The notes: generated by a model from the letters alone, not told the origin. Positions 8,312 through 17,566 are shown, counted from the stretch's first letter. The stretch: 64,000 nt of DNA from Croceitalea marina (GCF_042684265.1 NZ_JBHULB010000016.1:247465-311464), one strand, 5' to 3'. Numbers and translations: made by a program.

Positions 8312-8926
8312 ATGCACATTGCCGTTGCCGGAAATATTGGAGCAGGAAAAACCACATTAACAACCTTATTAGCAAAACATTATAAATGGGAAGCACATTT
8401 TGAAGATGTGGTAGACAATCCCTATTTAGATGATTTTTATACGCAAATGGAGCGTTGGAGCTTTAACCTTCAAATCTATTTCTTGAACAGTAGGTACAGA
8501 CAAATCTTAAAAATTAGGGAAGCGGGCAAGAAAGTAATTCAAGATCGTACCATTTATGAAGACGCACATATTTTTGCCCCCAACCTTCATGCAATGGGCC
8601 TAATGACCAATAGGGACTATAACAATTATAAGAGTCTTTTTGAGTTAATGGAGAGTTTAGTGCAGCCACCAGATTTACTTATTTACCTGCGTAGTTCTAT
8701 CCCCAACTTAGTAAATCAGATTCACAAACGCGGGCGCGAATATGAAAATAGCATCTCTATTGATTATTTAAGTCGTCTTAATGAACGTTATGAAGCTTGG
8801 GCCAATACCTATGAAAAAGGCAATCTTTTAATTATTGATGTCGACGACATTAATTTTGTTGATAATCCTGAAGATTTAGGAAACGTTATCAATAAAATTG
8901 ATGCCGAAATACATGGGCTTTTTTAA
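8312..8926 (+). CDS. Deoxynucleoside kinase
   Basis: A 204-residue cytoplasmic kinase of the dCK/dGK/TK2-like family. It phosphorylates deoxynucleosides with ATP for salvage. The P-loop is GNIGAGKTTL (residues 7-16), the DRTIYEDAHIF motif supplies substrate- and metal-binding residues, and RGREYE lies in the LID region. Length is typical for bacterial members. It stands alone, about 100 bases after the two-component pair and upstream of an unrelated gene. Substrate preference (dA, dG or other) cannot be read from sequence. The window also has a nucleoside transporter, thymidylate synthase and dihydrofolate reductase, though not adjacent. Confidence 0.93.
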   Translation: MHIAVAGNIGAGKTTLTTLLAKHYKWEAHFEDVVDNPYLDDFYTQMERWSFNLQIYFLNSRYRQILKIREAGKKVIQDRTIYEDAHIFAPNLHAMGLMTNRDYNNYKSLFELMESLVQPPDLLIYLRSSIPNLVNQIHKRGREYENSISIDYLSRLNERYEAWANTYEKGNLLIIDVDDINFVDNPEDLGNVINKIDAEIHGLF

Positions 8927-9120
8927 ATCTAAAGATTTTCGAATACTAAATCAATTATCTTTTTTATCTAAGACTCCATGAACCAATCAAATAATTCGAT
9001 GTCTTACTACTTCTTCGTAATTCTTTAAAATACAGCGAAATAATTAACATTTTAACAATTCTATTTTTCAGCGTTTGAAATGCAGCCTACATTTGTCTTC
9101 CCAAATCAATTGGCCGTATT

Positions 9121-9555
9121 ATGCAAAAAATAGCAGAAACACCATTTTATAAAAATGCCTTTCAAGAGCTCAATTATTCTTTTGGCGACTTTTATTTATT
9201 CGAAGATTTTGTAGTAGCAGAAATTAAAGAAGGTGTTATATTCAATTGGGAAGACCATGCGAAACAAGTTGTTGAAGAAATCACAAATCTCTATGAAGAC
9301 AACGTTAAGAACATTGTCTACATATCGAACAGAGTACATACCTATTCTGTTGTACCTAGCGATTGGCTGCGATTTTTTAAATACAGTTATACCCTTAAAG
9401 GCTACGCCGTTGTTAGTCGTGGAAAAAGACCTATTCTCGAAAAACTTTTTATGAAGGCTTCCATGAGAAATTTTGTCAGCCTTGACAAGGCCATAAAATG
9501 GGCATATGAACTTCGAGCAGAAAATAATGCCAGGTCTAACAGATTAAGTGCTTGA
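9121..9555 (+). CDS. Conserved hypothetical protein, possibly SpoIIAA/STAS-like
   Basis: A 144-residue soluble protein with no signal peptide or membrane segment. The pattern of a short strand (VVAEIKEGV), an amphipathic helix (WEDHAKQVVEEITNLY), a strand (NIVYISNRV) and later VVSRGKRP recalls the small STAS/SpoIIAA-like proteins found in flavobacteria, but I cannot assign a function. A TACATTTG element at 9088-9095 could be its -7 promoter element. Its stop codon is built into a compact terminator hairpin (9553-9574), which suggests it is transcribed alone. Confidence 0.75.
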   Translation: MQKIAETPFYKNAFQELNYSFGDFYLFEDFVVAEIKEGVIFNWEDHAKQVVEEITNLYEDNVKNIVYISNRVHTYSVVPSDWLRFFKYSYTLKGYAVVSRGKRPILEKLFMKASMRNFVSLDKAIKWAYELRAENNARSNRLSA

Positions 9556-9574
9556 CATTTAAAATGTCATTTTT
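9553..9574 (+). terminator. Terminator overlapping the stop codon of the 9121 gene
   Basis: TGACATTT (9553-9560) pairs with AAATGTCA (9562-9569), effectively a 6-8 bp stem, followed by TTTTT. The TGA at the start of the stem is the stop codon of the gene ending at 9555. Confidence 0.6.
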
Positions 9575-9690
9575 CAATATACTTTAAGAATAATAAAGTC
9601 GTTTCACTCACCCAGAACCTGCTCTCCCTCATTATGGGTTTTTAATAGCTTAATTACAAGCTACTTTCATTGTATAACTATAAAAAAGAT

Positions 9691-10401
9691 ATGATGGAAG
9701 CAAAAAAGAAGGAACACCTAAAATTAGAAAAGAATAGCGGACTCTACTTTGTTATTGGAATGACCTTAATTCTAGCACTAGTTTATACTGCACTAGAATG
9801 GAAAACTTTTGATTCGCAATCCGAATGGGACACATCACAAACAATTCTTAAAAATTTAGATGAAATACCCCCTTTGACCATTCAAAAATTACCTCCTCCA
9901 CCTAAACCAAAAACTATTGTAACACCGGAGATTAAGATAGCAGAAAATGATGACGACGTAATTGAAGACCTAATTAAATCAACGGAGTCTGATAGCAACA
10001 AAGAAATTATTACTTTAAAAGATGTAGATTTTGAAGAACCTGCACCAGTAGTTGATGAAGTATCATTCATGGTAATTGAGGACGTTCCTATTTTCCCTGG
10101 TTGTGAAGGAGCGGATGACAAACGTGCTTGTTTTCAAGAAAAAATGCAAAAGCATATCCGCAGAAACTTCAGATACCCTGCTGAAGCTCAAGAAATGGGC
10201 CTGCAAGGTAAAGTATATCTACAATTTACGGTTCAAAAAGATGGTAATATCGGTAGTTTAAAACTTCGTGGTCCACATAAAATTTTAGAAAACGAGGCAT
10301 CAAGAATTATTTCGAAGCTTCCAAAAATGGAACCTGGCAAACAAAGAGGGCAAGGGGTAAAAGTGCCATTTAGTATACCTATTACATTTAGGTTACAGTA
10401 A
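9691..10401 (+). CDS. Energy transducer TonB
   Basis: A 236-residue TonB. There is a short cytoplasmic N-terminus (MMEAKKKEHLKLEKNSG), one membrane segment (LYFVIGMTLILALVYTALEW), and a periplasmic Pro/Lys spacer (IQKLPPPPKPKTIVTPEIK) with an acidic stretch. The C-terminal TonB domain (about 155-236) contains YPAEAQEMGLQGKVYLQFTV. It passes proton-motive energy to TonB-dependent outer-membrane receptors. The frame is open upstream to a TTG at 9670, but family members begin with MEAKK-like sequence, so I start at ATG 9691 (9694 is equally possible). No exbB or exbD is adjacent. The gap after it is filled with repeats. Confidence 0.93.
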   Translation: MMEAKKKEHLKLEKNSGLYFVIGMTLILALVYTALEWKTFDSQSEWDTSQTILKNLDEIPPLTIQKLPPPPKPKTIVTPEIKIAENDDDVIEDLIKSTESDSNKEIITLKDVDFEEPAPVVDEVSFMVIEDVPIFPGCEGADDKRACFQEKMQKHIRRNFRYPAEAQEMGLQGKVYLQFTVQKDGNIGSLKLRGPHKILENEASRIISKLPKMEPGKQRGQGVKVPFSIPITFRLQ

Positions 10402-10416
10402 ATAATAGTGTCACAC

Positions 10417-10460
10417 TGAGCCCGTCGAAGTGTATTACCAATATCCTTCGACTGCGCTCA
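10417..10460. repeat. Family IV inverted repeat (GTCGAAG type)
   Basis: TGAGC-CC-GTCGAAG (10417-10430) is an interrupted complement of CTTCGAC-TGC-GCTCA (10446-10460). The two arms are separated by 15 bases. This is a widespread intergenic repeat type in Bacteroidota, recognised from memory rather than by search. It follows tonB and may end its transcript. Confidence 0.6.
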
Positions 10461-10498
10461 GCAGCGTTAATTATATTTTTCGGTTACAAGAAATCAAA

Positions 10499-10562
10499 CC
10501 CTCCGTCATTCGCATAAGCGAATGCCACCTCCCCTCATCTGAGGTGAGGAGCTTTAAATTTT
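10499..10562 (+). repeat. Family I palindromic repeat, copy B
   Basis: The unit starts CCCTCCGTCA and ends GAGGAGCTTTAAATTT, as copy A (391-461) does on the other strand. The first hairpin is CATTCGC/GCGAATG (507-513/518-524 of 10 kb, loop ATAA). The second is CCTCCCCTCA/TGAGGTGAGG (10528-10537/10540-10549, one mismatch). Hairpin positions match copy A although the stem sequences differ. Confidence 0.75.
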
Positions 10563-10574
10563 ATGAATAAAAAA

Positions 10575-10598
10575 ACCTGCAAAGTTTTCTTTGCAGGT
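10575..10598 (-). terminator. Rho-independent terminator of hppA
   Basis: A perfect 10-bp stem, ACCTGCAAAG/CTTTGCAGGT, with a TTTT loop on the plus strand. The A-run just left of it becomes a T-run on the minus strand, 50 bases past the hppA stop. Confidence 0.9.
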
Positions 10599-10650
10599 CT
10601 ATGTTGGTTGGTTTGCCCTTCTAGATTATCTGGAAGGGCTCAATCCAAAC

Positions 10651-13056
10651 TTATTCAATAGAAATTGCGCTATTGTACTTTTCAACAGCAGCTTGTACTT
10701 CTTCTTTAGTCGCTCCAGTGAACTCCTTTACTTCTTCAGTTTTTTCTCCGTTAACTTCAGAAGTTGTAGTTACCACGGCTTTGTAGGCACCATCAGCGGT
10801 ATTGCTCATTTCAACACGAACTTGCTTCTCCACTTGCTTAGTTTCCTTCATTCCATCGGTTGTAATAGAAACTGTAGTTCCATCAGCTTTTAGCATGCTC
10901 ACTTCATCAGCTGGTGAAAGACTTACCAAACTTGGGGCAATTACCAATGCCACAACAGACATTAATTTCAATAAGATGTTTAATGAAGGACCTGAAGTAT
11001 CTTTAAAAGGATCACCAACAGTATCACCTACTACCGCAGCTTTATGTGCATCAGAGCCTTTCTTACCATCACTCTCAATGGTTTTCTTAGCATTATCCCA
11101 TGCACCACCGGCATTAGATTGAAAAATAGCCATTAACACACCACAAGTTGTTACACCTGCCAAAAGACCACCTAGCATTTCAGCTCCTCCAAGGAAACCG
11201 ACTGCTACAGGAACAGCAATAGCCAATAAACCTGGCAATACCATTTCTTTGATAGAAGCTTTTGTAGAGATATCTACGCATTTATCATATTCTGCAACAC
11301 CGTCGGCAGCGTCAAAAATTGCTCTTTGCTCAGGTGTAGCTTTAGACATATCAGAATCTACAGCTCTCATTACTTCTAAGGCTGCTTTTAATTGAGGAAT
11401 ATCCCTAAACTGACGTCGAACTTCTTCGATCATGGCCATTGCCGCTCTACCTACAGCATTCATGGAAAGGGCAGAGAATACAAATGGTAACATACCACCT
11501 ACTAATAAACCTGCCATTACGGTAGGCTTAGAAACATCGATACTGGTTACATTGGCCGTTTGCATAAATGCCGCAAACAATGCCAAAGCAGTTAATGCAG
11601 CAGAAGCAATTGCGAAACCTTTACCGATTGCTGCAGTTGTATTACCAACAGCATCTAATTTATCTGTACGTTCACGTACTTCTGGCTCCAATTCTGCCAT
11701 TTCAGCAATACCACCAGCATTATCAGAAATTGGTCCATAAGCATCTACAGCTAACTGAATTCCTGTATTGGCCAACATTCCAACAGCAGCAATTGCAATA
11801 CCGTAAAGACCTGCAAAATGATGTGATACCAAAATTGCAGCAGCAATTAAAAGAATTGGAAACATTGTTGACATCATACCAACACCTAAACCAGCAATAA
11901 TGTTTGTTGCTGCTCCAGTTTCTGATTGACGTACAATTGAATTTACCGGTTTTGTACCGGTTCCTGTATAATATTCTGTTACTTTACCAACGGCCAAACC
12001 AGCAACCAAACCGGCAAGTACCGCCCAGAAAACACCTATTGAACCGTACTCAGTACCATTGAATGTCCAGTTTTCTGGTAATATATTAGTAATGATAAAA
12101 TATGAAGCAATTAACATTAAGAAAGCAGAACCGAATTCTCCAATATTCAAAGCAGTCTGTGGGTTACCCCCATCTTTAACTTTTACAAAGAAGGTACCTA
12201 TAATAGACATGATGATACCTACAGCAGCAAGTACCAAAGGAAGGTATACAGCACTTAAACCATCAAAACCATCCGCTCTAAAAACATCTAGACCAACAAA
12301 GGCGGCCCCTAGTACCATTGTACCAATTATTGAACCTACATATGATTCAAAAAGGTCAGCACCCATACCAGCAACATCACCAACATTGTCACCAACATTA
12401 TCTGCAATAGTTGCAGGGTTTAATGGGTGATCTTCTGGGATACCAGCTTCTACTTTACCCACAAGGTCAGCACCAACGTCTGCCGCTTTGGTATAAATAC
12501 CACCACCTACACGTGCAAAAAGAGCAATTGAAGAAGCTCCTAAAGAGAATCCGGAAAGTACGTTCAATACTTCACCAAGTTCCCATCCTTGACCACTATA
12601 AATTGCAAATAATCCACTAAGACCAAGAACACCCAAGCCTACAACACCAAGACCCATTACTGCGCCACCCGCAAAAGCTACTTCTAAAGCTTTTCCTAAT
12701 GACTTTCTAGCTGCATTTGTTGTACGTACGTTAGCCTTGGTAGCCACTTTCATACCAATAAAACCAGCTAAAGCAGAGCAGATTGCCCCTACTATAAAAG
12801 ATACCGCAACCATACCGTTTGAGCCTTCTTCGTTGCTTCCTTTAAAGAATAAAAGAATAGCAACCGCAACAACGAATACACTTAATATCTTGTACTCAGC
12901 TTTTAAGAAAGACATTGCTCCATCTGCAATATTTTTTGCGATACGAGCCATTTTAGCATCACCAACTTCTTGTTTTGAAACCCAACCGCTTTTAATAAAA
13001 ACGTAAATCAAGGCCAAAACACCGAATGCCGGTAAAAATTGTACTATTTGTTCCAT
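10651..13056 (-). CDS. hppA: Membrane-bound, ion-pumping pyrophosphatase (K+-dependent type)
   Basis: An 801-residue polytopic pyrophosphatase that hydrolyses PPi and pumps Na+ and/or H+ across the inner membrane. The PPi/Mg site is evident in GGGIYTKAADVGADLVGK, PEDHPLNPATIADNVGDNVGD and AVVGDTVGDPFKDTSGPS. The sequence GNTTAAIGKG has Ala where K+-independent enzymes have Lys, so this should be the K+-dependent branch that includes Na+ pumps. The protein is longer than usual because of an extra C-terminal segment of about 90 hydrophilic residues after the last membrane helix (from SPADEVSML onward). A TACATTTG promoter element lies on the minus strand at 13103-13110. The soluble PPase gene is next upstream. 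Confidence 0.97.
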   Translation of the reverse strand: MEQIVQFLPAFGVLALIYVFIKSGWVSKQEVGDAKMARIAKNIADGAMSFLKAEYKILSVFVVAVAILLFFKGSNEEGSNGMVAVSFIVGAICSALAGFIGMKVATKANVRTTNAARKSLGKALEVAFAGGAVMGLGVVGLGVLGLSGLFAIYSGQGWELGEVLNVLSGFSLGASSIALFARVGGGIYTKAADVGADLVGKVEAGIPEDHPLNPATIADNVGDNVGDVAGMGADLFESYVGSIIGTMVLGAAFVGLDVFRADGFDGLSAVYLPLVLAAVGIIMSIIGTFFVKVKDGGNPQTALNIGEFGSAFLMLIASYFIITNILPENWTFNGTEYGSIGVFWAVLAGLVAGLAVGKVTEYYTGTGTKPVNSIVRQSETGAATNIIAGLGVGMMSTMFPILLIAAAILVSHHFAGLYGIAIAAVGMLANTGIQLAVDAYGPISDNAGGIAEMAELEPEVRERTDKLDAVGNTTAAIGKGFAIASAALTALALFAAFMQTANVTSIDVSKPTVMAGLLVGGMLPFVFSALSMNAVGRAAMAMIEEVRRQFRDIPQLKAALEVMRAVDSDMSKATPEQRAIFDAADGVAEYDKCVDISTKASIKEMVLPGLLAIAVPVAVGFLGGAEMLGGLLAGVTTCGVLMAIFQSNAGGAWDNAKKTIESDGKKGSDAHKAAVVGDTVGDPFKDTSGPSLNILLKLMSVVALVIAPSLVSLSPADEVSMLKADGTTVSITTDGMKETKQVEKQVRVEMSNTADGAYKAVVTTTSEVNGEKTEEVKEFTGATKEEVQAAVEKYNSAISIE

Positions 13057-13134
13057 AGTTATTCAGTTAATTATTTAGTTTTTTTGAATTTTTTAATGCG
13101 TGCAAATGTAGTAAAATAGGTATGAATAAAAAAA

Positions 13135-13157
13135 GCATCCCAAAAATTGTGGGATGC
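13135..13157 (-). terminator. Rho-independent terminator of ppa
   Basis: GCATCCCA (13135-13142) pairs with TGGGATGC (13150-13157), loop AAAATTG, with an A-run to the left that gives T-run termination on the minus strand. The hppA promoter begins only about 25 bases farther on. Confidence 0.88.
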
Positions 13158-13181
13158 TTAAAATCAATTCGATGGAATTGA

Positions 13182-13721
13182 TTATATCATAAAAGTCCGC
13201 TTGAGTTTGTGCTCACTCTCGTCATACCTTTTTACACATTCATGGTAAATCTTTATCGCCTCTTTGGCATCTCCCCAACCCCCTGTATCAACTTTTTTCT
13301 CTTCTAAATCCTTATAGACCTTAAAAAAATGCTTTATTTCTTTTTTTCGATGCGGGTTGATGTCACTTAAATCATTCTTTTTGTTCCAAACAGGGTCGTT
13401 TACAGGCACACATATTATCTTTTCATCGGGTCCCTTTTCATCTGTCATGTGAAATACGCCTATTGGCTTAACTTCCATAACAACCATAGGATATGTGGGC
13501 TCTGTAGTCATTACCAAAACATCCAAGGGATCTTGATCTAAAGCCAAGGTTTCTGGAATAAATCCATAATCTCCAGGATACATCATTGAAGAAAACAAGG
13601 TTCTATCAAAACGAATCTTGTTTAAAGTAAAATCATATTCGTATTTGTTCCTACTTCCTTTGGGAATTTCAATTAAGACATCAAACGTTACAGTTTCTTC
13701 TGCTTCTTTACTCATAGCCAT
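13182..13721 (-). CDS. ppa: Soluble inorganic pyrophosphatase (family I)
   Basis: A 179-residue cytoplasmic enzyme that hydrolyses pyrophosphate to phosphate. Active-site sequence is present: KGSRNKYEYD near the N-terminus, YPGDYGFIPET, the DQDPLDVLVM metal cluster, and KHFFKVYKDLEEKKV toward the C-terminus. Length is standard. A TATTTTTG element lies on the minus strand at 13739-13746. It lies upstream of the membrane pyrophosphatase on the same strand but has its own terminator, so the two PPi-using enzymes are neighbours and not clearly one operon. Confidence 0.97.
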   Translation of the reverse strand: MAMSKEAEETVTFDVLIEIPKGSRNKYEYDFTLNKIRFDRTLFSSMMYPGDYGFIPETLALDQDPLDVLVMTTEPTYPMVVMEVKPIGVFHMTDEKGPDEKIICVPVNDPVWNKKNDLSDINPHRKKEIKHFFKVYKDLEEKKVDTGGWGDAKEAIKIYHECVKRYDESEHKLKRTFMI

Positions 13722-13787
13722 TGTTCAAAATTATATAACAAAAATACTCCTATCAAACGCCATCAAGGTTAAGATAGTATAAAGAAT

Positions 13788-13812
13788 GGTTCCCCATCTG
13801 AGGGAGCTGTAG
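13788..13812. repeat. Possible decayed family I repeat
   Basis: TTCCCCATCTGAGGGAGCTGTAG resembles the second hairpin and tail of family I (copy B has CCCCTCATCTGAGGTGAGGAGC), but the CCTCCGTCA head is missing. It lies between ppa and the DUF5686 gene. Confidence 0.35.
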
Positions 13813-13819
13813 AAAATAT

Positions 13820-16315
13820 TTAAAAATTAAACCCAAAACTTCCGGTAACACCAAAAGCACGGGCATCTGGGTTTTCTAGATAATTACCACGGAAGTTAAA
13901 ATCTATTCTAAAGATTTTAAAGATATTACCTATCCCCAAGGAATACTCCCAATAAATTTGCTCATCGGGAGCCAGCAAAGGAATATTTGTCGGAGCGCTC
14001 AAAGCAATGTTTTCATCTGAAATCTGTCCCCAAGCACCTCTAAGACCAACAATCTCCCTTAGGTTCAACTTTCTAAGAAAAGGAATTCGCGAAAACAACC
14101 TTCCATTAAAATTATGTTCTAGGTGCACCGTAGCGTAGGTGTCTGTCACAAATTCATAAAAATCAAGATTTGGAAAGGTTTTGTACAAAGAAAAAACTGT
14201 CTGGTTACCAGGTATAACGCTTAAAAGCCCCAAAGGCACCTCTCCAAAAGTTTTCCCTAACTCAACCGTACTGGTCAAACGACCGAAACCACCTATCTGC
14301 CAAGGTTGGGTATATGAAAATTGAACCCTTTCATAATCAAAATCACTTTCTAAAAAGCCACTAATACCCTTTGTATAATTAAACAGAAGTGTGCTGTGAT
14401 TATCATTGATATTCAAACGTTCGACCCCATAACCAATGGTGCGTTTACCAGGGGTATATACTAAGGTAGTATTGATATCGAATTGTTTTACTTCAGAAGA
14501 AATACCTGTTGGCGAACTAGTATCAACATAATCTAAACTGAAATCTTCGGGAAGTGCAGAACTTAAGGTTCTAAACGAACTGCCTACAAGCACCCTAAAA
14601 TTTTTGATGGGTTCTATCTCTGCATTAAAAACGGATAGATTAATATTGGTCAAACGATTGTTATTACCTACAGAAACCAAAGACGACGAAGCAATACTTC
14701 GGCCCAAAACATCGTTTGTACTGGTTAAACTAAGCCCTAATTGCTCTACATCACGTCGATGTCCACCTGAAATAATGAGCCTATTTTTTCTATCCAACAA
14801 AAACTTTCCGGAAACGCCATGTTTAAATTTCTTATCATCAAAACCGTAAGCGGTATAAGCCTCTAAACGCCAAGGGTCATTCTGCCCAAAAAAGGTTCTA
14901 GCTCCTCCCCTTACTCGAATTCCTTCTGCGTCATTTATACCAAATGTGCTGTATATATCGCCTATATCGAGGTTCCATTTGTCTATTTCGATATACCCAG
15001 AACCCAAAACACTAACAATGTCATAGTAGGTATTGAACTTGGGTACTGTTTTTAAGGTATCCAGCAACTGAAAAATTCCAGCTTCATCTTCATTTAAGCG
15101 CTCTAATCTTGCATTTTTCCAGAACGTTGTATCCCTATCAAAAACCCTTGGATCATATGGGTCAGATTCAGATTTGTAAAAGGCCTCTCCTTTTTCTTGG
15201 TCAAAAATGTAGTTGTCAAAAACCGTGGTACGCTTGCCATAAACACCTCTTGATTTCTCTTTTTTAGAAAAAGCAAAATCACTTAACATATAGTCGCGCT
15301 TCAGTAAAAAAACAGAATCATTGACCACATTAAAGTCTTGTTCTATATAAATTTCTTTTACCCAATTTATATTAGCGCTCTTTGTAACTTCTAGATTTAT
15401 CTTCTTTACGGCAAACGTAGAATCGTTGACCCAAAAGTCTCCTTTAAAAGTAAGTTCATTTTTTCTTCGAGGGTAGTAGATGATATTATAGCACCACTTA
15501 TTATCTATAAAAGTGCTATCGGATAATACATAATTATACGTATCGACACCTGTTTTCGAAAGTGGACTCGTAAAACTCTTGTCAAAAAACTTTAGGTAAT
15601 TATCATAAATGTTGTAGTCGGAATATAAGTCTTCAACGAAGGCTGTTATAGCTTGATTGCCTCCAAAACCAGAGTTTTTGTTACCTAATACATCTTCCTT
15701 TCTTAGTGCCAGCCTATTGTCTCCATATACTTTGGAGAAAACTTCGTTTAGAAACATGGGCAAATAGGTCTTGCCGGTAATTCGTGAGGTATCTAAATCT
15801 GCAAAAATGAACTCTAAACCTTTAAAAAGCCGACTTTTTATCAATGCACTATCAATAGTATTTAGGTCAAACTCAACCTTTTCATACTTATCATATTGAT
15901 ATGTCTTGAACTTATTTACACCATTCTCCCGTTTCTTCGCCCAAATCTTTTTTAGAATATCAATTGCCGGATTATTTTTCTTGGATTGCTTACCCGTATA
16001 GATGACCACCTCGTCTAACTGTTCAGTCGATTCTTTCAAAATAATTTCTAGCTCATAATTAACCTTAGAGGCAAGTTGTAATTCCTGGGTTTCATATCCT
16101 ATAAAGGAAACCAGTATCGTATCATAGGTTTCCTCAGATTCGAAATAGAACCGTCCATTATCATTAGTAATTGTTCCTTCTGAAGACCCTTTGAAAATAA
16201 TATTGGCGAAGGCCACAGGACTGTCAAACTCATCTATCACAATACCGCTAACCTTTGTTTGGGCATTCAAAAAAGAAAAGAAGGAAATTAAAAGTAGAAA
16301 TAGAATTTTTCTCAT
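13820..16315 (-). CDS. DUF5686 / CarboxypepD_reg-like outer membrane protein
   Basis: An 831-residue exported protein. The signal peptide is MRKILFLLLISFFSFLNAQ. A CarboxypepD_reg-like domain follows (about 20-100, VSGIVIDEFDSPVAFANI), then the long DUF5686 region with many beta strands, ending in a barrel-like, aromatic C-terminus (AFGVTGSFGFNF). DUF5686 proteins are usual in Bacteroidota envelopes and have no established function; an outer-membrane barrel is the likely form. It appears to be a single gene between ppa and pdhB, both on the same strand, with pdhB separated by a terminator. Confidence 0.88.
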   Translation of the reverse strand: MRKILFLLLISFFSFLNAQTKVSGIVIDEFDSPVAFANIIFKGSSEGTITNDNGRFYFESEETYDTILVSFIGYETQELQLASKVNYELEIILKESTEQLDEVVIYTGKQSKKNNPAIDILKKIWAKKRENGVNKFKTYQYDKYEKVEFDLNTIDSALIKSRLFKGLEFIFADLDTSRITGKTYLPMFLNEVFSKVYGDNRLALRKEDVLGNKNSGFGGNQAITAFVEDLYSDYNIYDNYLKFFDKSFTSPLSKTGVDTYNYVLSDSTFIDNKWCYNIIYYPRRKNELTFKGDFWVNDSTFAVKKINLEVTKSANINWVKEIYIEQDFNVVNDSVFLLKRDYMLSDFAFSKKEKSRGVYGKRTTVFDNYIFDQEKGEAFYKSESDPYDPRVFDRDTTFWKNARLERLNEDEAGIFQLLDTLKTVPKFNTYYDIVSVLGSGYIEIDKWNLDIGDIYSTFGINDAEGIRVRGGARTFFGQNDPWRLEAYTAYGFDDKKFKHGVSGKFLLDRKNRLIISGGHRRDVEQLGLSLTSTNDVLGRSIASSSLVSVGNNNRLTNINLSVFNAEIEPIKNFRVLVGSSFRTLSSALPEDFSLDYVDTSSPTGISSEVKQFDINTTLVYTPGKRTIGYGVERLNINDNHSTLLFNYTKGISGFLESDFDYERVQFSYTQPWQIGGFGRLTSTVELGKTFGEVPLGLLSVIPGNQTVFSLYKTFPNLDFYEFVTDTYATVHLEHNFNGRLFSRIPFLRKLNLREIVGLRGAWGQISDENIALSAPTNIPLLAPDEQIYWEYSLGIGNIFKIFRIDFNFRGNYLENPDARAFGVTGSFGFNF

Positions 16316-16419
16316 GCCTTGATAGGGTGTTACAAGAATGGCCAGATACTACCTAGCCTATTGTTGTTCGCTCAATTTGATTTTAAAGTAACTTCTTATC
16401 AAAAACTATTCCTTAAAAA

Positions 16420-16447
16420 AGCCTCGTCAACATAAGTCGACGAGGCT
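16420..16447 (-). terminator. Rho-independent terminator of pdhB
   Basis: AGCCTCGTC (16420-16428) pairs with GACGAGGCT (16439-16447). The six-A run on the left gives the T-run on the minus strand. Confidence 0.9.
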
Positions 16448-16472
16448 AATATACCTTACAAATATTGCTATT

Positions 16473-17450
16473 TTATTTATATAACACTTTCTTAACAGCT
16501 TTGATAACATCTTCACTGTTAGGTAACCATTCTGCCAAAAGTACTGGAGAATAAGGGGCGGGTGTATCCGCTGTGTTAATTTTTACAATTGGTGCATCGA
16601 GATAATCAAAGGCCTTATCTTGAACATGATAGATGATTTCGGTAGATACATTTCCGAAAGGCCATGCTTCTTCTAAAATTACCATTCTATTTGTCTTTTT
16701 TACCGAATTAATGATTGCATTAATGTCCATAGGACGCACAGTACGCAAGTCTATAATTTCGCAACTAACACCATCTTTCTCTAATTCGTCAGCCGCTTTG
16801 TATGCTTCTTTGATAATTTTCCCGAATGAAACAATGGTCACATCGGTGCCTTCTCTCTTGATATCGGCAACCCCTATAGGAATCGTATAATCTCCTTCAG
16901 GTACTTCACCTTTATCTCCATACATCTGTTCAGACTCCATAAAAATTACTGGATCATCATCTCTTATAGCAGCTTTTAAAAGCCCTTTGGCATCAGCTGG
17001 GTTTGACGGAACTACCACTTTTAGACCAGGGCAGTTCGCATACCAGCTTTCAAAAGCTTGTGAGTGCGTTGCCGCCAATTGGCCAGCAGAAGCAGTTGGA
17101 CCCCTAAAAACAATGGGGCAGGCAAATTGCCCCCCAGACATTTGTCTAATCTTTGCCGCATTATTGATTATTTGATCTATACCGACCAGAGCAAAGTTAA
17201 AGGTCATAAACTCAATAATCGGTCTATTGCCCAACATTGCCGAACCAACCCCAATACCCGCAAACCCGAGTTCAGAAATTGGGGTATCAATAACACGTTC
17301 TGCACCAAACTCATCTAACATTCCTTTAGATGCCTTGTAAGCACCATTGTATTCAGCAACTTCTTCACCCATTAAATAAATACTGTCATCACTTCGCATC
17401 TCTTCTGACATGGCTTCGCAAATCGCTTCTCTAAATTGTAGTGTCTTCAT
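16473..17450 (-). CDS. Pyruvate dehydrogenase E1 component, beta subunit
   Basis: A 325-residue E1-beta subunit of a 2-oxoacid dehydrogenase, most likely the pyruvate enzyme. It binds the pyrimidine end of thiamine diphosphate together with the alpha subunit and feeds acetyl-CoA synthesis. Signatures are MGEEVAEYNGAYKASKGM, DTPISELGFAGIGVGSAM and PSNPADAKGLLKAAIRDDDPVIFMESE. Length and full-length similarity are typical. The alpha subunit is not in the neighbourhood. It is divergent from etfB, with the palindrome TATGCATGCATA between them. A branched-chain oxoacid E1-beta is a less likely alternative. Confidence 0.93.
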   Translation of the reverse strand: MKTLQFREAICEAMSEEMRSDDSIYLMGEEVAEYNGAYKASKGMLDEFGAERVIDTPISELGFAGIGVGSAMLGNRPIIEFMTFNFALVGIDQIINNAAKIRQMSGGQFACPIVFRGPTASAGQLAATHSQAFESWYANCPGLKVVVPSNPADAKGLLKAAIRDDDPVIFMESEQMYGDKGEVPEGDYTIPIGVADIKREGTDVTIVSFGKIIKEAYKAADELEKDGVSCEIIDLRTVRPMDINAIINSVKKTNRMVILEEAWPFGNVSTEIIYHVQDKAFDYLDAPIVKINTADTPAPYSPVLLAEWLPNSEDVIKAVKKVLYK

Positions 17451-17553
17451 ATGTTCGTTAAAGGAGTCTTATATATTGTAAAAATGCAAGCAAAAATAGC
17501 AAATTATATAGGAATAGTTGCGCTCTAAATTTTAAAAAAAAGAACATTATTTG

Positions 17554-17566
17554 TTATGCATGCATA
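17554..17566. promoter_or_regulatory. TTATGCATGCATA putative operator (pdhB/etfB divergent region)
   Basis: The site contains the 12-bp palindrome TATGCATGCATA. It ends 22 bases upstream of a TATCTTTA element (17588-17595) that could serve as the -7 element for etfB, so it would overlap the -33 region. The same 13-mer occurs upstream of the SGNH gene (44843-44855). Confidence 0.5.

Noticed and set aside
11432..12430. Several open frames on the plus strand across hppA
   Set aside because: They are antisense to a strongly conserved membrane pyrophosphatase; long opposite-strand frames arise from its codon composition and show no family motif.
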